Assembly: GCA_919901875.1 (NCBI GenBank)
Contig: CAKKQG010000341.1
Span: 1 to 6,697, forward strand
Reading direction: 5' to 3'
Length of the DNA stretch: 6,697 nucleotides
Source of the DNA: Anaerolineales bacterium
Lineage (GTDB): Bacteria > Chloroflexota > Anaerolineae > Anaerolineales > VGOW01
Positions 1-6,356 of the stretch are shown here, one piece after another (positions within the stretch are counted from its first letter, which is position 1; the number at the start of each line of letters is the position of its first letter). The notes under the pieces are model-generated. The model saw only the letters and a list, made by a program, of their open reading frames with translations. It did no database searches and had not been told where the DNA came from. Made by a program: the position numbers and the translations under genes.

Positions 1-59
1 ACCGACGCGGTCTCGCGTAGCGCCCCGTAGCGAAGCGGAGTGGGTGAGACCGCGTCGGT
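1..59. repeat. Perfect 14-bp inverted repeat (REP-like hairpin) upstream of the first gene
   Basis: Bases 1-14 (ACCGACGCGGTCTC) are the exact reverse complement of 46-59, giving a GC-rich 14-bp stem around a 31-base centre. The centre carries CGTAGCG twice (16-22 and 26-32). The arm begins at the window edge, so the element may extend further left. No T-run follows the right arm, so it does not look like a rho-independent terminator for the + strand. Position and form suit a repetitive extragenic palindrome or a small non-autonomous element remnant; which of these cannot be told here. Confidence 0.8.
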
Positions 60-71
60 CTGCCACTTCTG

Positions 72-77
72 TATACT
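72..77 (+). promoter_or_regulatory. Candidate -10 box (TATACT) for the first gene
   Basis: TATACT at 72-77 fits TANNNT and differs from TATAAT at one position. Seven bases separate it from the GTG at 85, so a transcript from it would start at or next to that codon and could be leaderless. This agrees with the absence of a purine-rich Shine-Dalgarno sequence before 85. There is no recognisable -35 hexamer; that area is occupied by the right arm of the inverted repeat. Speculative. Confidence 0.25.
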
Positions 78-84
78 TGTGTCG

Positions 85-1236
85 GTGTCTAAAAATTTTC
101 CTCAAGTTGTCCTCGTCTCCGGCAACAAATTTCATGCTTATCATCTCGCGCGCGGATTGCATCGCGCCGGATGGCTGCACCGTTTCGTCACGACGATTTA
201 TGACAAACACGAAACGGGGTTGCCGCCTCGCCTGGTGCAACAGATTCCTCTCCCCGCCTATTTCACTTTGGCAGTCATGCAGTTGCCTCTGCCCGAAGCG
301 CAGATGTGGTCGTACTATCTCGGCGACAATTGGTTTGATCACGCGGCGAGTCGTTACGCGCGCGAAGCCGATGTGTATCACGTCTTCAACCATCACGGCT
401 TGCACGGAATGAGGATCGCCAAACAACGCAAGGCCATCACCATCGTCGAACGATCTGCGGCGCACCCGTTGGTTCAACAGCGTTTACTCGTAGAAGAATA
501 TGCGCGTTACGGCGTGCGTTACCCACTCGCCAACAAACACATCAACGATAAGCAGCTTCAAGAGTACGTTGAAGCCGATTACATTTTTGTCGCCTCAGAT
601 TTTGTGAAGCGCACCATGATCGCCGAAGGCGTGCCGGAAGCAAAGATGCGAAAAAACTTTTTGGGATTCTCGCCCGAACATTTTTATCCGGGCGAGAAAC
701 GCGATGATGTCTTCCGCGTGATCTTTGTCGGAGCGATTAGCTTGCAGAAGGGCGTGCAACATTTGCTCGAAGGATTCAAACGCGCCGGGCTGCCGCCAAC
801 CCGCAGTGAACTTTTGTTGATCGGGGAAACATTTCCTGATGCGTCATCGTTCTTGCCAAAGTATGAAAGCATCTATCGTCATCAACGCTTTGTGCCGCAC
901 AGTGAATTGGTGAAGCTGTATCATAGCGGCTCGGTTTTTGTGTTGCCGTCATTGCAAGATGGATTCGGGATGGTGGTCTACGAGGCGGCAGCCTGTGGGT
1001 TGCCGCTGGTCATCACTGAAAACGTCGGCGCCACCGTGAGAGATGGGCAAGATGGATTCGTGATCCCGATCTGCGATCCCGATTCAATCGCCGCGAAATT
1101 GCGTTATCTTTTTGAACACGAAGACGAACGGCGGCGCATGGGCGAATCGGCGCGGGTGTATGTGAATCAATTTACTTGGGCGCGGTATCAAGACCAAGTC
1201 ATTCAACGTTATCGGGAGATTTTAAAAATTTCATGA
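85..1236 (+). CDS. GT4-like glycosyltransferase (GT-B fold)
   Basis: Predicted retaining glycosyltransferase moving a sugar from a nucleotide sugar to a growing surface glycan or glycolipid, probably at the cytoplasmic membrane face. With the GTG start at 85 it is 383 aa, a usual GT4 length. The N-terminal acceptor domain opens with a beta strand and glycine turn (residues 8-13) and HLARGL, and has ERSAAHP at 122-128, a segment like the ERGSxH of some GT4 proteins. The C-terminal donor domain starts near 212 with VIFVGAISLQKG. It carries the nucleotide-sugar-binding motif as DGFGMVVYE (292-300), with Asp instead of the usual first Glu of E-x7-E, followed by AACGLP. The frame is open upstream to a GTG at 40, but those codons lie in the inverted repeat and encode nothing family-like. 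GTG 79 is also possible. No good ribosome site is visible. Donor and acceptor are not predictable. Confidence 0.88.
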   Translation: MSKNFPQVVLVSGNKFHAYHLARGLHRAGWLHRFVTTIYDKHETGLPPRLVQQIPLPAYFTLAVMQLPLPEAQMWSYYLGDNWFDHAASRYAREADVYHVFNHHGLHGMRIAKQRKAITIVERSAAHPLVQQRLLVEEYARYGVRYPLANKHINDKQLQEYVEADYIFVASDFVKRTMIAEGVPEAKMRKNFLGFSPEHFYPGEKRDDVFRVIFVGAISLQKGVQHLLEGFKRAGLPPTRSELLLIGETFPDASSFLPKYESIYRHQRFVPHSELVKLYHSGSVFVLPSLQDGFGMVVYEAAACGLPLVITENVGATVRDGQDGFVIPICDPDSIAAKLRYLFEHEDERRRMGESARVYVNQFTWARYQDQVIQRYREILKIS

Positions 1237-1883
1237 TGGGCGTGGGTTGGGAGGGGACTCCGTCGAACGTTAAGTTTGACGCTCTCGCCTGGGCTGTCGG
1301 CGACACCGCGCTCGATCTGGGTTGTGGGCGCGGTTGGTATGCCGCCGCGTTAGCCGATCGCGGCTTCCGCGTGAGCGGGATCGATCAAACAAATCGCGTG
1401 AGCGATCCGCGAATCGAAATGCGAATCGAATCGATCCGCGCCCCGTTGCCATTCACCGACGACTCGTTCAGCACAATTTTAATGTTCGACATCATTGAGC
1501 ATCTTGAAGATGAAGCGGGCGTGATGAAAGAGATCGCTCGCCTGTGCCGACGAGGTGGGCGCGTGATCGTTTCTGTGCCGAACAACGACGATGCTTTCTT
1601 GCCGCAATACGCCCTCACCTATCTGCATCGCAATGACCGCACGCACGTCCGCGAGTATCGAATCGAATCTATCGCGCCGCATTTTGAATCGTTTGGTTTT
1701 CGCACGTTGCATTGCGCCTTGCAAGGCACGCAGCACATCCCGCGCGTGTTTTCGGAATTCGTGCGCGGACCCCGCGCCGTAAAAACTTTTGCCCGCTACG
1801 CTATCACTGCTTTGCAAAAAATTGGCGTCATTCATAACACGCGCATCGGCGGCGACATTCATTGGATCGGTGAAAAAATTTAG
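1233..1883 (+). CDS. Class I SAM-dependent methyltransferase (Methyltransf_11 type)
   Basis: A small 216-aa methyltransferase of Rossmann-like fold, probably transferring a methyl group from S-adenosylmethionine to a sugar or a glycan intermediate. Motif I is LDLGCGRG at 27-34. The acidic ribose-binding residue is D51 in SGIDQ. FDIIEHLED (85-93) is the motif typical of UbiE/Methyltransf_11-like proteins, and GGRVIVSVPN follows as the strand after the post-motif helix. There is no signal peptide or membrane segment. The ATG at 1233 overlaps the TGA of the preceding glycosyltransferase as ATGA, implying translational coupling; GGGAG at 1214-1218 is a rather distant ribosome site. A second ATG at 1236 is an equally possible start. 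The frame is open upstream to 1176, but that lies inside the previous gene. The substrate is unknown; glycan methylation is inferred from neighbours only. Confidence 0.88.
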   Translation: MMGVGWEGTPSNVKFDALAWAVGDTALDLGCGRGWYAAALADRGFRVSGIDQTNRVSDPRIEMRIESIRAPLPFTDDSFSTILMFDIIEHLEDEAGVMKEIARLCRRGGRVIVSVPNNDDAFLPQYALTYLHRNDRTHVREYRIESIAPHFESFGFRTLHCALQGTQHIPRVFSEFVRGPRAVKTFARYAITALQKIGVIHNTRIGGDIHWIGEKI

Positions 1884-2045
1884 CGCGGACTTATATGCGG
1901 GAGAAAGCAGATTAATCACGAATATCACGAATGGGCGAATACCTCGAATATTTTTTTATTGTTTTATTCGTTAAATTCGTATATTCGAGTCATTCGTGAT
2001 TAAAATACGTAAGTCCTGCTAATTTCTTTGCGCGAGATTCATTTG
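1884..2045. other. Intergenic region with no gene, mostly a palindromic repeat
   Basis: No coding sequence is supported here. Most of the region is the phased palindrome at 1912-2003. A second pair of short arms flanks it: GGACTTA at 1887-1893 and its complement TAAGTCC at 2010-2016. TAAAAT (2001-2006) and TGCTAATTT (2017-2025, like an extended -10) could be promoter pieces for the downstream gene, but neither has a convincing -35 partner. Confidence 0.6.
1912..2003. repeat. Imperfect 92-bp palindrome of phased CGAAT/ATTCG boxes
   Basis: TTAATCACGAAT (1912-1923) is the exact reverse complement of 1992-2003. Inside, the left half has CGAAT boxes starting at 1919, 1928, 1936 and 1945 (steps 9, 8, 9). 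The right half has ATTCG boxes starting at 1966, 1975, 1983 and 1992 (steps 9, 8, 9). All four boxes pair in one register, paired positions summing to 3915, so the element folds about a centre at 1957.5 with small internal loops between boxes. A T7 run (1951-1957) sits in the loop, not after the stem, so it is not a standard terminator. The left half also has ATCACGAAT twice in tandem (1915-1932). Confidence 0.85.
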
Positions 2046-3053
2046 ATGAACGTTTTACTCGTCGGTGAAACAACCCCCGGACAATTGGCGTGGCTCTGCG
2101 CGCGCGGCTTCAAACAACTCGGTGTCGCCGCCACCCTCTTTGACGCCTATCCCTTCGAGAAGCAGCGTCAATCGCGCTTTCCCCCATTCGCCATCGCCGC
2201 CGACAAACTGCAACGCGCCTGGGCAAACAGCGGACTGCTCGTCACCGCCTCACGACTCAAACCCGATTTGATTTTGATCAGCAAAGGCGAAGAGATCACG
2301 CCCGCCACACTCACGCGCCTGAAACAAAAAGCAAAGATCGTTAATTGGAATCCGGATAATCCGCTCAACGTCCTCAACTCCACGCCCGATCTCATCAAGG
2401 CGATCCCCTTTTACGATCATTGCTACATCTGGGGGAAATTTCTGTTGCCCGAATTGGAACGGCTCGGCGCGCAACGCGTGAGTTATCTGCCATTCGCTTA
2501 CGACCCTGATCTACATCAGCCACGCTCACTTACTAATGAAGAGCGCAAACGACTCGCAAGCGATCTTATCTTCGCTGGCACGCACGAACCGCAACGAGTC
2601 GAAGCGTTGAATCACTTAACCGATTTCGATCTCGCTATTTGGGGCAATCACTGGAATCGCTTGCCACACGATCATCCCTTGCGAAAACATTGGCGCGGCG
2701 ACGCGCATGGCGACGACCTCTCTCATGTATACTCTGCCTCCCGCGTTGCCCTCAACTTCATCCGCGAACAAAATGGCAGCGCGCACAACATGCGAACATT
2801 TGAAGCGCCCGCCTGTGGCATCATGCTCCTCACCACGCGCACGCAGGAGCAAGTGGAGTTGTTTGGAGAAGATGATGGCGCGGTATTTTTTTCCTCACAC
2901 GACGAGTTACGCGACAAAGCACGTTACTATCTTGCCCACGAAGAACAGCGACAGCAAATTGCTAAACGCGGGCAAGAAAAAATTTTGCAAGGTCACACGT
3001 ATGCCGAGCGGATGAAGCAAATCTTGAAGGACCTAGAGCATGGCGCAAGCTAG
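2046..3053 (+). CDS. CgeB-like glycosyltransferase (Glyco_trans_1_2 C-terminal domain)
   Basis: 335-aa GT-B glycosyltransferase resembling the CgeB/spore-maturation-type group frequent in glycan clusters. The N-terminal domain starts MNVLLVGE. It contains KPDLILISKGEEI (72-84) and NWNPDNPLN (100-108), matching that group's usual pattern of a 'PD-hydrophobic-KG' strand followed by a 'W-x-P-D-x-P' segment. The C-terminal domain has the motif RTFEAPACG (250-258), where E253 stands in the position of the conserved donor-binding Glu, followed by a segment on threshold or bound regions (EQVELFGEDDGAVFF) typical of the family. The ATG at 2046 is preferred to the in-frame TTG at 2028 because the family begins at the MNVLLVG strand; the ribosome site is weak (GCGAG at 2032-2036). 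The gene follows the repeat-filled gap and overlaps the next by 14 bases. The substrate is unknown. Confidence 0.85.
   Translation: MNVLLVGETTPGQLAWLCARGFKQLGVAATLFDAYPFEKQRQSRFPPFAIAADKLQRAWANSGLLVTASRLKPDLILISKGEEITPATLTRLKQKAKIVNWNPDNPLNVLNSTPDLIKAIPFYDHCYIWGKFLLPELERLGAQRVSYLPFAYDPDLHQPRSLTNEERKRLASDLIFAGTHEPQRVEALNHLTDFDLAIWGNHWNRLPHDHPLRKHWRGDAHGDDLSHVYSASRVALNFIREQNGSAHNMRTFEAPACGIMLLTTRTQEQVELFGEDDGAVFFSSHDELRDKARYYLAHEEQRQQIAKRGQEKILQGHTYAERMKQILKDLEHGAS
3026..3031 (+). promoter_or_regulatory. Ribosome binding site for the GT4 gene at 3040
   Basis: GAAGGA lies eight bases before the ATG at 3040, inside the end of the preceding coding region. It is the clearest Shine-Dalgarno match in the window and supports starting this gene within the upstream one, with a 14-base overlap. 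Confidence 0.6.
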
Positions 3054-4230
3054 CCTCATCACGCTTGAACCCATCGAACGCGGCGGCGTCCCTGCCCTCA
3101 CCCGCACCGTCTATGACATACTAATGAAGTATGGTCATACACCTCATTTAATTTATTCAGCCATTCAAGAAGTTCCAACACAGTCACGACTGACTGCCCT
3201 GAAATATTTTTTAACTACGCCGCCTGTGCGGCGCACTCACAAAGAGGGCATGGACTCAATTGCCGTCGCCGATTACCCCGTTGCACCGCGCTACAAATAT
3301 CACTTGTTGCGACTCGCGCGCCAATGGTTAACCGCACCCATTACAGCCGTTGTATCTGGAAGTAGTCACGTCGGGTTGCCGCTGGCGTTGACAAACCATC
3401 CTTATCTCTTATGGGTGGCAACAATTTATGAAGACGAATTACAAGCGCGAGTTGATGCGGGAGATGCGTGGGCAAGGAATTTTCTGGCAGGGACGGACTG
3501 GAAAATTTTGGAAGCACAAGAACGGCTCGTCTATGAACGCGCCAATATCATTTTAGGTCTTAGCCCCAACACCACTGCCCAAATCGCCGCGCGCCTCCCT
3601 CACGTTCAACAGAAATTGCAAACGCTTTATTACCCCATAGACACAGAGCGATTTCGCCCGGGCACTGAACCCGCCGATCCGCCTTATCTTTTGCTTACGG
3701 CGCGCATTCGTGATCCGCGCAAGAACGTCAACATGCTCTTGAAATCTTTTGCGCGAGTGCGCGCCGAATTCCCGCGATTACGTTTAATAATTACAGGTGA
3801 CGAGCCGCTTGACTCCACAACTGCCTTAGCCGCACAACTTAACCTCAGTGACTCGGTAAAATTCATCGGTCATGTTTCAACGGATGACTTAATCACTTTA
3901 TATCAAAGCGCAACTCTCTTCGTATTCTCTTCACTTCAAGAAGGGTTAGGGATTTCTGTACTCGATGCCATGTCATGCGGCATTCCAGTAGTCTCAACCC
4001 GTTGCGGCGGACCCGAAGGATCAGTAGAAGATGGTATAACAGGATTGCTCACGCCTAATGGAGATGAGATCGCCTTTGCCCAAGCCATTCTCTCCCTGCT
4101 CAAGAATCCCGAACGGGCGCGGGCAATGGGTGCCGCCGCGCGGCAACGGGCTCTTCAAACCTTCGCCGTGCCAATCATCGAGAAACAACTTCACCGCGCA
4201 TTTGCTTCGGTCTATCCGCAACACTTTTAG
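3040..4230 (+). CDS. GT4-like glycosyltransferase, first of a paralogous pair
   Basis: 396-aa GT-B glycosyltransferase, predicted to add a sugar to a surface glycan intermediate. The N-terminal domain opens TLEPIERGGV, with the Gly-Gly acceptor-side loop, then has SGSSH (106-110) and WVATIYEDEL (125-134). The donor domain begins near 216 with YLLLTARIRDPRKN, then ITGDEP and YQSATLFVFSS. The donor-binding motif is EGLGISVLD (301-309), so the second acidic residue is Asp309 rather than Glu. CGGPEGSVEDG follows and probably contacts the nucleotide sugar. It starts inside the preceding gene with a good ribosome site, so translation is likely coupled. The gene at 4296 has the same order of landmarks, including the SGS[SN]H and W-x2-T-x-Y-E-x-E-L segments, which points to an old tandem duplication. 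Donor and acceptor cannot be told from sequence. Confidence 0.9.
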   Translation: MAQASLITLEPIERGGVPALTRTVYDILMKYGHTPHLIYSAIQEVPTQSRLTALKYFLTTPPVRRTHKEGMDSIAVADYPVAPRYKYHLLRLARQWLTAPITAVVSGSSHVGLPLALTNHPYLLWVATIYEDELQARVDAGDAWARNFLAGTDWKILEAQERLVYERANIILGLSPNTTAQIAARLPHVQQKLQTLYYPIDTERFRPGTEPADPPYLLLTARIRDPRKNVNMLLKSFARVRAEFPRLRLIITGDEPLDSTTALAAQLNLSDSVKFIGHVSTDDLITLYQSATLFVFSSLQEGLGISVLDAMSCGIPVVSTRCGGPEGSVEDGITGLLTPNGDEIAFAQAILSLLKNPERARAMGAAARQRALQTFAVPIIEKQLHRAFASVYPQHF

Positions 4231-4237
4231 AGAAAAC

Positions 4238-4253
4238 CGCAAAGAGCGCAAAG
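4238..4253. repeat. Two-copy CGCAAAG direct repeat, 9-base period
   Basis: CGCAAAG occurs at 4238-4244 and 4247-4253. From memory, ACCGCAAAGA-GCGCAAAG-like strings recur between genes in many environmental bacterial genomes; I cannot check that here. The function is unknown. Confidence 0.6.
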
Positions 4254-4258
4254 TTTTT

Positions 4259-4294
4259 TCATTGTTCATTCTTCATTGTCTCATTGTTCATTGT
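4259..4294. repeat. Five-copy TCATTGT heptamer array before a start codon
   Basis: TCATTGT units start at 4259, 4266 (variant TCATTCT), 4273, 4281 and 4288, giving steps of 7, 7, 8 and 7. The last copy ends one base before the ATG at 4296, so the array occupies the whole place where a ribosome site would be. Heptamer tandem repeats of this sort recall the STRR class described in cyanobacteria, but the units are too short and too close to be CRISPR. Confidence 0.75.
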
Positions 4295-4295
4295 C

Positions 4296-5501
4296 ATGTC
4301 TTCCGCTTGCCTCTACACCCTCGAACCTCTTGAACACGGCGGCGTGATCGCCAAAGTACGCGAGGTTGAATCGATCTTGCGCCGTTACGATCATGATCTA
4401 CGTTTGCTCTACACCGCCACCGAGCAAGTGCCAACGACAAACGCGCGCGACAAAATTAATTACTTCGTCCAAGCGCGTCCGCGATGGGAAATAAATTGCG
4501 GCTTCAACGGTTTCGCCATCCCTCACTATCCGTTGCCGTTGTGGCTCACTTACGCGCTTCCAACATTCATCGCCTCAAAGATGATCCGCGACAGCGATAT
4601 TCACATCGCCGTCTCGGGCAGTAATCACTGCGCCTTGCCTGCGGCGTTGCTCAAGAAAAAATTTGTAGTGTGGATCGGCACACTCTATGAAGAAGAGTTG
4701 CGCGGCAAAGCGGCGGCAGGCGATGAATGGGCAAAGAATCTATTGGGGAGTCTTGCGTGGACGATGTTAGCCCGCGAGGAAAAAATGATCTTCGAGCGAG
4801 CCGCTTTGATCTTAACCAACGGCGCACACACGGCGGATGCCGTCTCACGCACCTTCCCCTCTGTGGCAGATCGCCTGCGTGTTGTCATCTATCCCGTTGA
4901 CACCGACATCTTCAAACCCGATCCAACGCAGCGCGATCCATCTCAACCCTATTTGCTTTTCACAGCGCGCATCAACGACTCGCGCAAAAATGTGGGGTTG
5001 CTGTTTAAGGCTTTCGCTCAAGTGAGATCGCGTTTCCCGAATTTGCGTTTGATCCTCACTGGCAATAAGCCGGATGAGGCAGTGAAACGATCACTGCGCG
5101 AAGCGAACATTGAAGATGCGGTAGAATTCGTCGGCTACCAGACAAAAGAAAATTTGGTGAGGCTCTATCAAAGCGCAGAGTTGTTCGTGTTGTCGTCGTC
5201 GCAAGAGGGGCTGGGGATTTCGATGCTCGAAGCATTAGCCTGCGGCTTGCCTGTTGTCTCAACCAAGTGCGGGGGACCCGGAAGCGTCATCACCAGCGGC
5301 GATAACGGAATTCTGGTGACAAACGGTGATGCCTCCGCGCTGGCTGACGGCGTCACCGAGTTATTAACAGATCCAGAACGGCTTAAGGCGATGCGCGCGC
5401 GGTGCGCTCAATTCGCGCGAGAGACATTTTCAAAAAATCAGGTGGAGCGCAAATTGCTCGAGGCATTGCGGACGGTGTATGCAGAACATTTCGCACGATG
5501 A
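4296..5501 (+). CDS. GT4-like glycosyltransferase, second of a paralogous pair
   Basis: 401-aa GT-B glycosyltransferase and evident paralogue of the enzyme at 3040-4230. Shared landmarks are TLEPLEHGGV at the N-terminus, SGSNH (107-111), WIGTLYEEEL (126-135), an FTARINDSRKN donor-domain start near 222, LILTGN, and YQSAELFVLSS. The donor-binding motif is the canonical E-x7-E, EGLGISMLE (304-312), followed by CGGPGSV. Divergence from the paralogue is mainly in the acceptor domain (roughly residues 40-100), which would suit a different acceptor. The ATG at 4296 is chosen over the in-frame TTG at 4284 because the latter lies in the heptamer array and the protein then starts at a position matching the paralogue. 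No Shine-Dalgarno sequence is present. The 3' end overlaps the next gene by 23 bases. Confidence 0.9.
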   Translation: MSSACLYTLEPLEHGGVIAKVREVESILRRYDHDLRLLYTATEQVPTTNARDKINYFVQARPRWEINCGFNGFAIPHYPLPLWLTYALPTFIASKMIRDSDIHIAVSGSNHCALPAALLKKKFVVWIGTLYEEELRGKAAAGDEWAKNLLGSLAWTMLAREEKMIFERAALILTNGAHTADAVSRTFPSVADRLRVVIYPVDTDIFKPDPTQRDPSQPYLLFTARINDSRKNVGLLFKAFAQVRSRFPNLRLILTGNKPDEAVKRSLREANIEDAVEFVGYQTKENLVRLYQSAELFVLSSSQEGLGISMLEALACGLPVVSTKCGGPGSVITSGDNGILVTNGDASALADGVTELLTDPERLKAMRARCAQFARETFSKNQVERKLLEALRTVYAEHFAR

Positions 5502-6351
5502 ACTTCAATCCCACAACAAAGAATGGTGGGAAGAAAACCCGATGACCTACGATTGGACGCGCACGCTCAACGTCGCGCCGTTCACGCCGGAATTTTACGC
5601 GGCGATTGATGAACGGTTTTTTCGATCTTCAACATCGTTCGGTCATCCCAACTATCCCAACGATCCACCTTTCTCGAAACAAATTGACTACGCTTCGCTG
5701 CGCGACAAACGTGTTTTGGAAATCGGCTGCGGCGCGGGCGCGATGGCGGCCTCGTTTGCCAAACACAGCGTAGCGATCAGCGCGATTGACATCACGCAAA
5801 CGGCGATTGACTTCACGCGCAAACGATTCGAGATTTTGAATTTACAGGGCGACATTCGCCGCATGGACGCCGAACAATTAGAATTCGCCGATGGATACTT
5901 TGATCTCGTTTGGTCATGGGGCGTGATACATCATTCGGCAAACATGGAAGCGATCATCGCCCAGATTCACCGCGTGCTGAAACCCGGTGGCAAAGCGCAG
6001 ATCATGATTTATCACCGCCATTCATTACGCAATTGGATACTCGCCGGGCTGTATCAAGGTCTGCTGCGCGGAAAATTTTTAACCACGCCTTACGACGAAA
6101 TTTTGCGCCAAGTAACCGATGGCTACATCGCTCGTCATGTCACGGTGAAGCAAGCACATGATTATTTCTCCGCATTTAAATCTGTTCGCACCGAACTGAC
6201 CGATCTTTCCGATCTGTCTTTCATCCCACTCAATGTGCATGTGGAAAAATATCTGGTGGGCAAAGTGATCCCAACTTCGCTCAAGCGCAGCGTGGACGCG
6301 TGGGCGATGAAAAATTTTGGGTGGTTTTTGTTCGTTGAGGCAACGAAGTAA
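5479..6351 (+). CDS. Class I SAM-dependent methyltransferase (glycan-cluster type)
   Basis: 290-aa methyltransferase of a type often seen in polysaccharide loci. An N-terminal NKEWWEENP motif (residues 14-22) precedes the Rossmann domain. Motif I is VLEIGCGAG at 79-87, the ribose-binding acid is D104 in AID, WSWGVIHH lies at 145-152, and HRVLKPGG follows. After the core come YHRHS, a DGYIARHVT segment and a C-terminal FGWFLFVEATK strand, which recall this family's usual ending. The ATG at 5479 lies 23 bases inside the preceding gene. It is preferred over the later Met21 because the EWWEENP motif would otherwise be lost. The ribosome site is poor, so translation may depend on coupling. It is not closely similar to the 1233-1883 methyltransferase beyond the common core motifs. 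Probable role, from neighbours only: methylating a sugar or capping a chain. Confidence 0.9.
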   Translation: MQNISHDELQSHNKEWWEENPMTYDWTRTLNVAPFTPEFYAAIDERFFRSSTSFGHPNYPNDPPFSKQIDYASLRDKRVLEIGCGAGAMAASFAKHSVAISAIDITQTAIDFTRKRFEILNLQGDIRRMDAEQLEFADGYFDLVWSWGVIHHSANMEAIIAQIHRVLKPGGKAQIMIYHRHSLRNWILAGLYQGLLRGKFLTTPYDEILRQVTDGYIARHVTVKQAHDYFSAFKSVRTELTDLSDLSFIPLNVHVEKYLVGKVIPTSLKRSVDAWAMKNFGWFLFVEATK

Positions 6352-6356
6352 TTGAA

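Larger units (their letters stand above)
4231..4295. other. 65-base intergenic gap made of short-period repeats
   Basis: This is the only break between the two paralogous glycosyltransferase genes. It holds a two-copy CGCAAAG repeat, a T6 run (4254-4259) and a TCATTGT array reaching the next start codon. No stem precedes the T-run, so it is not a standard terminator. No convincing promoter or Shine-Dalgarno sequence is seen. Confidence 0.6.

Noticed and set aside
40..84. Upstream GTG start at 40 for the first glycosyltransferase
   Set aside because: It lies in the inverted repeat and adds 15 residues with no family likeness before the first strand of the fold; GTG at 85 is the more natural start.
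1479..1928. 149-codon open frame on the minus strand
   Set aside because: It is antisense to the methyltransferase at 1233-1883, whose motifs are clear, and its own translation shows no recognisable domain. GC-rich third positions readily give such shadows.
1912..2003. Rho-independent terminator between the first methyltransferase and the CgeB-like gene
   Set aside because: The T-run is in the loop of the palindrome, and the right arm is followed by AAATACG rather than a T-tract. Some attenuation is still possible.
2001..2025. Promoter for the CgeB-like gene (TAAAAT or TGCTAATTT)
   Set aside because: Both resemble -10 elements, but neither has a TTGACA-like -35 at 16-18 bases, and the AT-rich region makes chance matches likely.
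4231..4260. Rho-independent terminator after the first GT4 paralogue
   Set aside because: There is a T6 run, but the bases before it form direct repeats and give no useful stem.
4238..4294. CRISPR-like array
   Set aside because: Units are 7-9 bases with almost no spacer between them, far below CRISPR repeat and spacer sizes.
4058..4333. 91-codon plus-strand frame spanning the gap between the GT4 paralogues
   Set aside because: It overlaps the real C-terminus in another frame and reads through the repeat array; no conserved segment is visible.
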